From assembly GCF_026262505.1 (NCBI RefSeq), contig NC_067205.1, positions 15,438,001 to 15,502,000 of the forward strand: a DNA stretch of 64,000 bases, written 5' to 3'. Below, one piece after another: positions 1 through 10,183 of this stretch; the stretch's first letter is position 1, and each line of letters starts with the position of its first letter. The position numbers and the translations under genes are program-made. The notes below the pieces were generated by a model. It saw only the letters and a program-made list of their open reading frames with translations. It did no database searches and was not told the DNA's origin. Origin of the DNA: Trichomonas vaginalis G3 (Eukaryota > Parabasalia > Trichomonadida > Trichomonadidae).

Positions 1-849
1 GCATTTGCTTCAGATTCAAATCCACCGACAAATAAATTTGTTCCATGGAATGAACCATTCACTATGATAACGAAGGCAGTAGAAGCTAGTGGAACAGTTA
101 CTATTACAACTGTAACCCAGCAACTATTTCGAACAAAGATGGATTTTAATGAATGTTTCATTCATCCAAAGTCATTCTCTTTAGACCCTAACATTTATAC
201 AGAACTTGTAGAACATTATACAAACGAGGCTTTATGTTTTCCTGTTAAAGTTATGGATTGGATTCCTATGGACGGTTCATTCTCAAAGAATACAGATAGT
301 TCAAGTGCAACATTTACAGCAGCTTATACGCCTATTAATGTTAAAAGTATTTGGGCACTATTTAGAAAGAAAGACAACTATTATGTTAATTTTGAGAACC
401 CTAAGTTTAAATATCTTCAGCTTTCCATGGGAGCTTATGGAAATATGCCTGCAGAACCTGAAAAATCATATGGTCCTGTATTTTATGAAATGGTTGCGAA
501 CGCTTGCAATACAAACAATGATATGATAGGATTTAATGAAGATGTTATGAGGTCATTGGTGGATGATGGTAGTGTGGAACATAAATGGGATAGTTATGAC
601 AACACACATTTCTTATGTGGTTTTCCAACAGAAGTGGACTTTTGCTTCCAGCAAGGTCAAACATCTACTGCTCCAATAACATACAAATTGTCTGTTAAAG
701 GACCTATTGAACTAGCAACTGAAAATGTACCAAAGCCACTTATTGGATTTATGAGGGATTGTTGCTTTGCCATTCAGGTGCGTGCTAATGGCATCCCCAT
801 AATAAGATTAGATGACTATAACTTAGCTACGGACGACAGTGAGGAATAA
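1..849 (+). CDS. Maverick major capsid protein, C-terminal part (5' end outside window)
   Basis: The frame is open from the first base of the window; the first ATG (64) is internal, so the gene is truncated at the window edge and at least 282 codons are visible. Comparison with the capsid protein at 34418-36056 gives the same order of blocks: a beta-rich stretch ending in a charged loop, a long central beta segment, then a THFLCGFPTEVDF-type block matching TSFLCTIPVQRDG there, then a KGP/KAYP strand end. That order is what is expected for the C-terminal jelly roll of a Polinton double jelly-roll major capsid protein (established for the family by Krupovic, Bamford and Koonin). No frameshift is visible. 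Function is inferred from this internal homology and from context, not from a database search. Confidence 0.65.
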   Translation, partial: AFASDSNPPTNKFVPWNEPFTMITKAVEASGTVTITTVTQQLFRTKMDFNECFIHPKSFSLDPNIYTELVEHYTNEALCFPVKVMDWIPMDGSFSKNTDSSSATFTAAYTPINVKSIWALFRKKDNYYVNFENPKFKYLQLSMGAYGNMPAEPEKSYGPVFYEMVANACNTNNDMIGFNEDVMRSLVDDGSVEHKWDSYDNTHFLCGFPTEVDFCFQQGQTSTAPITYKLSVKGPIELATENVPKPLIGFMRDCCFAIQVRANGIPIIRLDDYNLATDDSEE

Positions 850-854
850 AGGAT

Positions 855-870
855 GAACGTTTATTTTTAA
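855..870 (+). promoter_or_regulatory. Recurrent intergenic motif AACGTTTATTTTTA
   Basis: A GAACGTTTATTTTTAA string sits directly after the capsid stop codon and about 10 nt before the next ATG. Near-copies follow each later stop: 1357-1372, 1625-1638 with 1652-1670, and 2014-2029. Position between every stop and the next start suggests a promoter/leader element, or a combined 3'-end and promoter signal. The T-rich half is shared with leaders in the complete Maverick; the AACGTT half is specific to this family. Confidence 0.5.
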
Positions 871-879
871 AGCTTATAA

Positions 880-1350
880 ATGAGTTCTTCATCAAGCTCT
901 CGTGAACCTTCACCATCTATGAAACAAACTTTACCAAACGATTATGGAGCACCTATTGAATATTTCTTACGAGCTGCACAATGGCAAAGAGCAGTCTCAC
1001 CAAGGTTAGGTGTTCCACCAGCTCCTGTCAAAAATAGCATTTGGTCAAGTCCTTATATAAGATATGGTCTCCCACTAGGTTTGCTAGCTACAGCAGGAGC
1101 AGTTATGATGTTGAAAAGAAACAAAGCAAATGTTGTAAATAATACTGAAGTAGCTGAAGTTAAACAAACTCCAACACCTTCGCCAAAACCAACGTCAAAA
1201 CCAACACCTTCACAAGCAAAACCTTCAATGACTCCTGAACCTATGAAAGTACAAACTCCTGTTCAAAAGTCAACTCCTAAACCGACTCCAACATTTAAAC
1301 CAGAACCTACTCCTCAAATAAATCGTAAAACTCCTGCGTTTCCTTACTGA
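880..1350 (+). CDS. Maverick-encoded single-pass membrane protein with Thr/Pro/Lys-rich tail
   Basis: 156 residues. A Ser-rich start is followed by a region of mixed composition, one predicted membrane segment (around residues 63-80, YGLPLGLLATAGAVMML) followed by positive residues, and a C-terminal third built of TP-, KP- and SKPT-type repeats. The start ATG lies 10 nt after the TTTATTTTTAA leader. Topology suggests an anchored protein with an extended proline-rich arm. Such proteins occur in Polinton and adenovirus-like virions, but the family is not recognised and the role is unknown. It sits between the capsid gene and two small genes on the same strand. Confidence 0.6.
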   Translation: MSSSSSSREPSPSMKQTLPNDYGAPIEYFLRAAQWQRAVSPRLGVPPAPVKNSIWSSPYIRYGLPLGLLATAGAVMMLKRNKANVVNNTEVAEVKQTPTPSPKPTSKPTPSQAKPSMTPEPMKVQTPVQKSTPKPTPTFKPEPTPQINRKTPAFPY

Positions 1351-1398
1351 AAAAATAACGTTATTTTTATTTAATATTAAAATTTTTATTTGATTGAA

Positions 1399-1617
1399 AT
1401 GACGACTAAAGTCACTGAAGCAATGAAACAAAAGTTTTTGGTAGAATACATTAAATCAGGAGCGGTTCCAGAAGGTTTTTACGTTCATACTATGAAGGAT
1501 GGTAGAGTTCAGTTTAGAAAGATAAAGCAACCATTAGATAAAGAAGGAATTTTGAGAAAGATTAAACTTCATGAGGACAACATTGCTGAACTTAAGAAGA
1601 AGCTAGAAGAGTTATAA
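1399..1617 (+). CDS. Small Maverick protein with C-terminal coiled coil
   Basis: 72 residues from the ATG at 1399. A longer frame exists only by using TTG at 1390; the ATG is preferred because it sits at the same distance from the T-rich leader as in the next gene (both read ...TTTTTATTTG..., then ATGACGA). The N-terminal half carries a compact basic region and the last 25 residues form Lys/Glu/Leu heptads, probably a coiled coil. The family is not recognised. Confidence 0.55.
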   Translation: MTTKVTEAMKQKFLVEYIKSGAVPEGFYVHTMKDGRVQFRKIKQPLDKEGILRKIKLHEDNIAELKKKLEEL

Positions 1618-1693
1618 AGTAATGAGAACGTTTATGTTATGAGAAATTTTTAACGTTAGTTTTATTTTTACTGAAAATTTTTATTTGGATGTA

Positions 1694-2014
1694 ATGACGA
1701 AAACTATTGAGATAACAAACTACAACGGTCATGAGTTCAAGAATTTGTTCTTCGTTCCTCGTGAAAATACATTCTATCAGATACGAGGGAGAAAGGGTAA
1801 AGTTAGTTTGAGCGTTTATGAAGGAATGAAGAATGGAAAGTTTATACAAGCATACGATACAAACGGTAAACGTGTTTCATTAGCTTTGTCAAAACTTACT
1901 AACATTTATTTTGACAGTGACTTTGACCTATATGAAGAAGAAAGTGAGTCAGAAGATTATGAGCTGTTATATGAAGCACAGCAATGGGAGGAGTTGCAAT
2001 ACTTTTGTAAGTGA
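1694..2014 (+). CDS. Small Maverick protein with acidic C-terminus
   Basis: 106 residues from the ATG at 1694; the leader and first codons match those of the preceding gene. The first two thirds look like a small beta-rich fold, and the last 35 residues are strongly acidic (EEESESEDYE). No family recognised. It is the last gene of the left Maverick fragment, followed by GT-rich noncoding DNA. Confidence 0.55.
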   Translation: MTKTIEITNYNGHEFKNLFFVPRENTFYQIRGRKGKVSLSVYEGMKNGKFIQAYDTNGKRVSLALSKLTNIYFDSDFDLYEEESESEDYELLYEAQQWEELQYFCK

Positions 2015-2030
2015 GAACGTTTATTTTTAC

Positions 2031-2160
2031 AGTAGTGAAGTCGTTTGTGAAAACGTTAGTGAGGTGAAGTGGTTGGCGGCTTTGTAAATATTTAAGGTTA
2101 AGTTAGTGTTGTCGTTTGTGTTGTAAAATATACGTTAATGGTTTTGTAAAGTGTCAAATT
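2031..2160 (+). other. GT-rich, strand-asymmetric noncoding segment
   Basis: About 130 bp with very few C residues on the plus strand and a repeated GTCGTTTGTG (near 2040 and 2112). It contains no open frame. It lies between the last Maverick gene and the inverted repeat at 2162-2210, so it may be subterminal element DNA. Confidence 0.4.
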
Positions 2161-2161
2161 C

Positions 2162-2210
2162 ACATATCAAGGGTAAGGTGGAACGCAGTGCCGTCGTACC
2201 CTTGATATGT
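2162..2210. repeat. Perfect 14-bp inverted repeat (stem-loop)
   Basis: The arms ACATATCAAGGGTA (2162-2175) and TACCCTTGATATGT (2197-2210) are perfect complements around a 21-nt loop that is more GC-rich than its surroundings. It could be a terminal structure of the left Maverick or an unrelated hairpin. Confidence 0.6.
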
Positions 2211-3496
2211 ATACTAACTGTTGTTAGTTATTTATTTACTTTTTTTAATATTTTTTAAAAAAATAAAAGAAAATTCAAATAATTTTGTATCTCCCATGAT
2301 ATATCGACCCACGAGTACTAATGTGGCTATAATTAGAGATTGCAACTCTATTATGATCATAGTCCGGTGATATACAATAAGATTCAAATTTTGAAAGAAT
2401 TAAATTAATAAAATCCCGGTGAAAAAAATAAAAACAGCTTCTAAAAGTATAGTTATCTTAAAATACGAACTTCAACACAAGTTTTTTGATCCAATAGAAA
2501 ATTGAATTCTTTGAATAAATAAAATATTTTATGTATTAACATATTAAATTTCCTAATTATTTTTTCTTCTTGGGAAAATTTTTGAATTCGAATAGAAAAT
2601 TCAATAAATTGAAATTGGGTTGAAAGAATTCTCCATATTAACTTGTCATATATTTCAGATCATATAAATTAAGTTAATTAAATTTTTTAAAAACCTTAAT
2701 AGGATAAAAAAAAGAATTTACACTCTCTCACTTTGAAAACGTAGAAAATGCCAATCTATTGGTATACATTTTAGTTTTGTTAAGTTTACAAAACAATTAC
2801 TCTAGATTTTAAAGATTTATCAAGAATTTAGAGAATATCCTTCTCAAAACAACTTCAATAGCGAAGGATTAGTATTGAATCGGATTTGTAACATAATTAT
2901 AGTACATTACAATACAATTTCTCCGACTTTTAAATTTTTTGAAATATTTACAAAATATGCTCTTTCTATCATCGATACTTTAATACAGAGCAAATTTAGT
3001 AAATGTCATCACGTTATTTTTTCATAAATCGTTTTCGAACTTTTGAAATATTTATTTTAAACCAGTTTTCTACATTTAATATGTGAATTATATCAAAAGT
3101 AGATGGGCGATACTTGTAAATCTATTTAAACTATTAGTTTGCTATTATTGAAGAACTTTATAATTTTTTTTTTCTTATGTATGGAATTAAAGATAATTTT
3201 GCTGATTCCAACTGGTTTTTCTATATGAGTTAAATATGCCAAGTGAAATTGGACTTGCCAATATTGTAAATTGAAGTATGGACTATATATCGATTTTCAT
3301 TGATTGATGAATAACTCGGAGTAATGTAATTGTTGATAATGAAAAATAGTTTTCAATTGCTGGTAAGGGCCAATGTATGTTCAATAGCTCCGAAAGCAAA
3401 AAATGCACGTTTAGAAAAAGACGATAATGATTAAATTACAAAATCGATAACGACGACGATTAAATTACAAAATCAATAATGACCCATAAAATTTTG
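2211..3496. other. AT-rich intergenic DNA, no gene seen
   Basis: About 1.3 kb without a credible open frame. It contains homopolymer runs and scattered stops in all frames. No repeat family, RNA gene or clear hairpin was recognised. Confidence 0.5.
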
Positions 3497-3500
3497 TTAA

Positions 3501-5286
3501 GGGTGCACCCGTATGTACGTTTATTTGAGAGGAGGAGGATTGCCCTCTCAATTTTGAGGGATTCGTTAGTTTATTTTCTCAATGAATATGCAATAAAATT
3601 TGATTTTTACCTTATCAATATACTTCATATAATATACACATGTTCATGTAAAAACTTTTTTTCCAAAATCCTCAGTAGGGTTGTTAAAAATATCAAAAAT
3701 TAGCGTTTTGAAGACACCATGGTGTCTTATAATTTTCCCTTCCTTATTGGCGTGTAGAAATAAATGCGCCAATAGATTGAAGAAGAAGAATTGTTTTTCT
3801 CTTAATGAACTTTAATCCTTTTGATATAAGAATATTAAAAACATTAATATAATTTCGATTTCGGAAATTAAATTTCCAAATTTTTTGTCGATTTCGGAAA
3901 TAACAGGATCCCGCATCCAACACGCGACAACAAAACACAAAACACACTTTTTGGTTCTTTCATCGTTTTAATCGTAATTTATGTAATACATGATTTGGAT
4001 AAATTTTACAAAAATAGAACCTATATTATATTCTTTTCAAAGATTCTTGCAAATCATCAAAAATAATTGTATTTTAAAAAACGATCAAATTATCCTTTCA
4101 TTATTTTAAACTTAATTAGTTTTTATGATTGACTAAAGCAATCATATTTATTCATCATTAAATAAACAAAAAAATAATATTTGAGAGTTATTTCAAAAAA
4201 AAACACATTGAATTTATTAATTTGTCTCAATTTGAGTATTATAAATTTTTATAATTTCAATATTTTGAAATACACTTTTTAATATTTCAATATTTATGAT
4301 ATTTCAATATTTATGATATTTCAATGTATTAAGTGGTCTCAAATTGAGCTTCTCAAATATAAGTTGGCCTATTCAAATAATAAAATTAAATAATATTTAA
4401 AATAATAAATAAAAGTGATTGAGGTCATCGCAAAACGGCTGTTTCAGTCATTTATTCTTAAAAATAAAAAGGGTAAAAACTAAATAAAATGGGTAAAATT
4501 CAATAGTGTCTGTGCTATCGTTCAATTTCAAGGTGTCTTTTGAAACCGCAAGACACATTGAATTTTTGAATAGTGTATTATGGTTTGACAGACACCAATG
4601 AAAAAAATAAAATGATATTTATTTTAAATATATAAGATCCTTATATAAAATATAAATATTTTATCGTTTTATTTTCTTGTTTTAGAAATGTTTTTTATTG
4701 AAAAATCAATAAAACTAACTCCAAAATAAAATTTTTGATTTAAAGACACTATGATGACACCAGGCAAATCTTCCAAGACACCTATCGTCGGGAATCTAAC
4801 AACCCTATTCCTCAGGAATTAAGGGATTTTTGAATTTTAAGAATTTTTTTCGAATTTTTTTCGAAAAAAAATATTTTCAGAACAGCCTTAACGGCTAAGA
4901 TTTAGGAACAATGTTAAGTATCAAAAAGAAAGGAGGTCTGATATAGACAACATATATCGTTGAAGGTTGAAAAAATCTCTAATATTTGAGCCCAAAATTT
5001 CAAATTTTAATTTTTTGAAAAAAGAGGCCACCCGTATATACGTTTATTTGAGAGGAGGAGGATTATATTTTTGAAAGGGTGAAACATTATGAATATGTTA
5101 ATTATATAATAATATGTATTAATTACAACCATATTAATGTTTTGGCTTTGTTTGCTTACAAAAACATGTAAAAAACATTACAAAAAGATTAATATTGTAA
5201 ACTTTTCAATTTTGATAGTCTAGTTGGCATATATAAAAAATAAGGTTCTAAATTCTGAAGTTTACATGATCCTCTCGTGTGCACCC
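3501..5286. mobile_element. TTAA-flanked transposon-like element, copy 1 (interrupted)
   Basis: TTAA at 3497-3500 is followed by GGGTGCACCCG, and CGTGTGCACCC is followed by TTAA at 5287-5290, giving short inverted ends around GGGTGCAC with TTAA duplications, the arrangement typical of piggyBac-like elements. The interior matches the copy at 20312-20798 closely over its first and middle parts, except for a 1.13-kb insertion (3676-4807). A 35-bp motif (CACCCGTATGTACGTTTATT and what follows) occurs at the left end and again inside, near 5028. No transposase is present, so it is non-autonomous. Similarity with copy 2 extends slightly upstream of the TTAA, which tempers the boundary call. Confidence 0.6.
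3676..4807. mobile_element. hAT-like non-autonomous element (MITE) nested in the TTAA element
   Basis: The ends are inverted copies of TAGGGTTGTTA (left 3676-3686, right end complementary up to 4807), fitting the hAT terminal pattern YARNG. It is flanked by ATCCTCAG (3668-3675) and TTCCTCAG (4808-4815), an 8-bp duplication with one mismatch, the usual hAT size. The uninterrupted sequence AATCCTCAGGAATT at about 20480 in the second copy is the empty site, which defines the insertion. The interior is noncoding and carries palindromic GACACCATGGTGTC (3714-3727) and related GTGTCTT strings. Confidence 0.75.
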
Positions 5287-5319
5287 TTAAGGTCGTATGA
5301 ATAAATAACTGATCTGGAG

Positions 5320-7093
5320 ATGCGTTTCCCTTATTTGATTCTTGTTTACTATGTCATTCCCGCCATGGAATTGATTTATTTAAGCAAAAGACTCGATCGA
5401 AACTCAATCCTTTCATCTTGCATTCATATTTTCATAAATATTTGGTTATTGTCGATATGTCGAATACTTAACCTTAAGAATCTTCATAGAAATAAGAACT
5501 TTAGTATTCCTTTTGCAATATTATTAAACATTCTTCCTTTTATTAAGCAATATATATCAATAAATATAACGAACATCAAGTTCAACAAGCAACCAAAGAG
5601 AATAATGATACTAAATAATGTAGAATCAATGATAACGATTCTTTTATTAGCAATTGGCATATCCGCATGCAAAGATGTTTATGAATCTACTGGCCCTCTA
5701 TTCCATGATGAATGGGTTGCATTACTTCAATCAACCGCCACTTACAAAGATAATACAAAGATTGTAATGCTCTTTGTCGTGAAGTACTTAATAGAAAATT
5801 TAATTCTTGCAATTACAGCTTTAGTACTCTTTCATTTTATGACGCGATATACTATTTCGATTTACAAATACAGTTTTAAACCAACATATAGATTCTTATC
5901 ATTTGTGTACTTGATTTCCTTCATTTTCATGGCTAAACCACTCTACAAGCCGCCAGTAGTCACAAGCAGCAAGTTTTTATATGAAAATTCCGTGCTTCCG
6001 AGTTTAGATGAAATTGAGTTTCCAAGAGAAGAAAAAGAACTTGATATTTATCAGCTTAGAAGCATACGAGACAATGTATTTTTCTAAGGAACATGGAGGA
6101 ATATATGAAACATCTAAATCACCAAATTTGGAAAGTTTTGCGTTCTCTAATAACTCGATTTTCTTTTCTAATCTTAATGGGGATAAAGTCGGTGGTGTTA
6201 ATGTTATTCCAAGAACTAAATTTACAACGGCTGCTCAGTTTGCTATGGCATGCGGTTATGCCTTCTTGACAGAACCTCCACGCTCTGGCCTTACAAATAA
6301 TGAGCCATATTTTCCTAAATTTAAATGTCTTTGGGATATTCTTAAAGAAGTTGGATACAACACCACAGTAACTTATGGTACAACACCAAATGACTGGGGA
6401 ATTGGGGATCTATATTATAGTCATGGTATCAATAAGTTATGGAGCAAATATGATGTGCTTCCTAACTCAAATGATATTTATGCATTGGATCGAGATATAA
6501 CTCCTTTCTTTATGAAAGCTTTAACAGAAATGAGTCAGTCAAAGGATCCATTCTTTGCCTCTTTTCTTACATTGGATACTCATGAACCAGGTTTTAAATG
6601 TCAAGATTGTATCTATGAAGAGAATTCTATGATTACAGTAGTGAAATGTTCTGATAAAAGAATCTCTAATTTATTGAAATGGATGGAGCAACAGAGTTGG
6701 TATAATAATACTGTGATTGCACTATTTGGTGATCACATTGTGAGAGGAAATGGGTATCCAGAGCTTGCTGAAAGGCATAATTTTTCAAGGCGCCCATTCA
6801 ATATGATTATTAACTCTGGCATGAGAAGTAACTATACTAGAAATAGAGAATTCACAAGTATGGATATTTATCCAACACTCTTAACAGCAATTGGGACAAA
6901 AGTCAAGAAAAATCAACTTGGCATGGGTATTGATTTGTTCAGTGGTCTGCCAACATTAGTTGAAAAATATGGTATTAAAAAATTCATAAAAGAATGTGAA
7001 GGAACAAAAATATTTTATAATCATATAATTCATGGGATAGAAGATGATGGTATTAGAGTTAAAGGATTTCTGAAAGAAATCATCCCAAAATAA
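5320..7093 (+). pseudogene. Sulfatase/phosphoglycerol-transferase-like membrane enzyme, frameshifted
   Basis: Two frames make one gene. The first (5320-~6030) encodes four or five hydrophobic membrane segments. The second (~6030-7093) encodes a soluble alkaline-phosphatase-superfamily domain opening with KNLIFISLEAYE, the metal-site strand of the LTA synthase/OpgB/sulfatase fold, and containing a late FGDHI metal motif. The join falls at an A-run (GAAGAAAAAGAAC, near 6030), where a one-base slip shifts the frame. In the family, a membrane domain with an extracytoplasmic catalytic domain transfers phospho-headgroups or cleaves sulfate; the substrate here is unknown. The start ATG lies only 30 bp from the end of the TTAA element, so the upstream region may have been replaced by the transposon. 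It is a pseudogene unless the indel is a sequence error. Confidence 0.65.
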
Positions 7094-9354
7094 AACCACT
7101 ATTTTTAATAACAAATGTTTGCTGAATATTAATAAAAATATCAGAATTACCCAGATTTTCCTTACTTTTACCACTCCCCATGTAATTTCTGGGGAAAAAG
7201 ATAATTCATTTTTTTTTATGGATGAATAGATTGTTTTCCTAGAAAGGACCTCATATCTCTGGCTAAAAAGAGTGTCAGATCCTAAATAGATTATTGATCT
7301 AGTGTACAAATCCAATAAAAAGCCTATTTTTTTGGCTTTTTTGGTGCTCATTTTTTCGAAGATCTACATGAATATGGGGAAACCATCGGATTTTTTTGGT
7401 TAACCCACATCTTCATGTAGTCTGGACTATCTTTCCTCGAAGGACCTCTTTACGGGTGTAAAAACTCATAAAGTTCTCAAAAGATTCATTCTCGATCTCC
7501 ATGCTGAAAGAATTTACAATAAAAAAGAGATCTACGCATCAAACTACAGCCATAAATGAACTGAACCCCTAAAGCTCAGCTCTTAGTTTATCAAAAACGT
7601 CGAAATCCTTCTCATTGCAATCAAATTTTCTCAATAACTCATAAGAAAAATCGAATTTTGATTAAGCCGATGTTATAGGTATCACAAATACTACAAACTT
7701 GAGCAATATCGAAATTGCCAGCAAAAGTTTGAAATTGCATTGCTCATATTTGTTTTGTAAACTAAAAATCTGCTTATATTATTCATTAATTTTTTATATA
7801 TTATTCATATACTTTAATAAAAACAATACTATTTCACCTTAAAAATGAATTTCATAAGTCAATATTATTTTTTTGAAAATGTATCAATTTTCGATTAAAA
7901 CAACATGAGAATAAAATTTACGCAAAATTATTTTAAAAAATGGTTTTAAAAATTTCCAATTGATGAAGAATAAGATTGCAAGAAGTTTTGAAGTTTAATT
8001 TTAAGAAAAAAAATTCGGATATTATTCATGGATCTAAGTAATCTGATATTTGAGTATCGGCACTATGCATAAAACATATATTTATAGTTTTTTTGGATTT
8101 TTATGATTTTAAATATATTCAAATTTGGCAATCCAATAGATTTTTAAAAAATAGGTAAATAAAAATAGATTACATATGCAGCAGATTTAGAACATGAAAC
8201 AAATCTTATAGTGACCCAAAAAAAAATTCATGATCCAAAAAAGAAAAAAATTGGCTAAATGGGAATCAAACCTTGGCATAATGAATCATTATGTCGGATG
8301 TTTCCACTACACCAGCAGTTCGAAAAATACCCTTGGTGGTTCTATTTAATAGCTACTCCCAACGATAGGCGGTGTCCCCAGCTTTAGAGAGGTGGTAAAA
8401 GTAAGGCAAATCTGGGTATTTGATGTTTAAATCGTAATAAAAGAGAATTTGTGTAATCTCTTTACAATTAATCGATATTAAACCTATATCAATATTTTTA
8501 TAATTGTTCATTATAAAATCTTGTCTTGATGAAATTCTCCATGATCCTTTTATCAATGCAAATCCTCATTGTTATTTCATGTTCAAGAATATTATTCCGA
8601 CTCGAATTTTTGTTTATAAATTATATAATATACAAACAATCTTCAGAACCAAATTATTAAACTACACAGACTATGTATTTCCCAACGGGAACCGTCGGAT
8701 TCCGTCATTGTGGATGATTACGGTAGAGAAAAAAATGTAATTTTTAATAACGAATTTTGAATTTTGCAATTTTTTTGGAAATTTTTGAGGGATATTAAAT
8801 GAGCATTTATATTTCTTTTCTGGAGAAGCAGCTATTTTTGTTGTGTTAAGGAGAATTTGATTTTTTTGCGAACAATCGGCGCTTCACGCCAATAGTCTAT
8901 CATCGATCCGTGACCAGAGAGAGGGTCAAAGTTGCAATTTGTCACTTTTCCACAAGAATATAATGGGGAAAAAGTTATCATATAGTTGATCTCATTCACT
9001 GAGGTGAGAGATGCATGTAGTGTAATGGGATAAACAGTTGGATTGCTGCTCTAAGTCCTAGGTTCGAGACACATTGGCTTCATTTTTCTCTTTTTTATTG
9101 ACGTAAACTATTCAATTTTTGTGTTCTCCATTCAAATTTCAGAATTTTTTTTGCAGATTTCACGCTACATTCGAAGTTACCTTTTGTAACAACCACCACT
9201 GCCTACGAAAGACGAAAGTGTGTCACGATTTCACCCGGAAATCCGACGGTTGTTTAAGAGTATGCACTTTTGTCACCTACTCTCCGTGACCATCCGTAAA
9301 TTCTGAGAAGTCTCCCGTGACGGCGTCACTTTTTTACTGCAAATTTGAGAGAAA

Positions 9355-9412
9355 TCTCCCGTAACGGGAGAAAAAATACGTTTTTCTCGTATAATCTCCC
9401 GTAACGGGAGAT
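9355..9412. repeat. Duplicated CTCCCGTAACGGGAG palindromes
   Basis: Two near-perfect palindromes, TCTCCCGTAACGGGAGA at 9355-9371 and ATCTCCCGTAACGGGAGAT at 9394-9412, sit in otherwise AT-rich DNA, with a diverged half-copy (TCTCCCGTGAC) at 9311. Flanking TTTGAGAGAAA and TTTCTCTCAAA make a larger inverted arrangement. They look like core or end sequences of a small inverted-repeat element. Confidence 0.55.
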
Positions 9413-10163
9413 TTTTTACGTTTTTTCTCTCAAATATTTCATCCGTGAATTTTTTTTTGCTCTCTTATATTATCATACCCTATGGATAGATCTAAGCATT
9501 AAAACTTTTTTTAGTTGAGTGAGAAGAAATGATAATATGTTAATATAGAACATTAGAATATGATAAAGATACACTCATATCGCGATATTTTGAAAAAAAA
9601 ATTGGATAAAAAATAAATATTACTATTTATTCAACGAAACAAAAATTAATAGCTTTCCTTGTAAGAAGCACGCTTCAGAGACATTATCTAATACTGGATA
9701 GAAGAACTTTGGAAGTACTGCATTGAATGTAGGACTTCGAAAGTTTTATCTATAATGACGTATTTAAAAGCTTCTGGTAACTATAATTGTAAATTTGGGC
9801 GAGATGCTCAAAGTACTTCTGTAGCCACTCATTGATTGAGAAGCAATAGAAGAATTTTAAGTGTGGGTAGTATACTCGCATTCTTTGATCCATAATGGAC
9901 AAATAATTGTATGTTCTATACATAGTAAGGTAAAGTTATTCTAATGTAAATTAATAAATATGTAACATTGGAACAATCTTACCCTACTATGCTAAAGATT
10001 CGGTTGATTGCTTACTTCGAATGATACTTCATGCTAATATTGAAATTGATAAAGCTTTATGTGAATACTAATATTAATGATAAGTTAAATTTGAATAAAC
10101 TGTGCGACAGGTAAAGTAGCAAGCGAAATTATTTATTGTGAAAGAATAGTTTTGAAATACACA

Positions 10164-10183
10164 TGCTCGGCTTACGCCGAGCG
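10164..10183. repeat. Short GC stem-loop
   Basis: GCTCGGC-TTAC-GCCGAGC forms a 7-bp perfect stem with a 4-nt loop, standing out in AT-rich DNA. No gene is adjacent and no role is assigned. Confidence 0.4.

Larger units (their letters stand above)
1..2210. mobile_element. Right-hand fragment of a Maverick/Polinton element (family different from the one at 33-52 kb)
   Basis: The window opens inside a run of same-strand, tightly packed small genes headed by a capsid protein that resembles, part for part, the capsid protein of the complete Maverick at 34.4-36.1 kb. Each gene is preceded by a T-rich TTTATTTTT leader, as in that element. The gene run stops at 2014 and a GT-rich segment plus a perfect inverted repeat (2162-2210) follow, which may be near the element's end. 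The terminal repeat of the other Maverick (AGTAGTAGGATATGAC...) is absent, so this is another family. The right boundary is a guess; the left one is outside the window. Confidence 0.7.

Noticed and set aside
3479..3703. 74-codon frame at the start of the TTAA element (again at 20314)
   Set aside because: It crosses the element end and is interrupted at the MITE; no protein-like features. Shared by both copies only because the DNA is repeated.
6956..7351. 131-codon minus-strand frame
   Set aside because: Overlaps the end of the sulfatase-like gene in antisense and has low-complexity Phe/Ile composition.
8258..8316. tRNA-like sequence on the minus strand (A-box-like GGTGTAGTGG, B-box-like GGTTTGATTCC)
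   Set aside because: The T-stem pairs at only two positions and the acceptor arms do not pair; at most a decayed tRNA-derived sequence.
8353..8740. Overlapping frames of 67 and 78 codons on opposite strands
   Set aside because: Short, AT-driven, with no leader or domain; probably chance.
9012..9083. tRNA-like sequence on the plus strand (TAGTGTAATGGG, then AGGTTCGAGAC)
   Set aside because: The B-box is good but the T-stem and acceptor stem fail to pair; not a functional tRNA gene.
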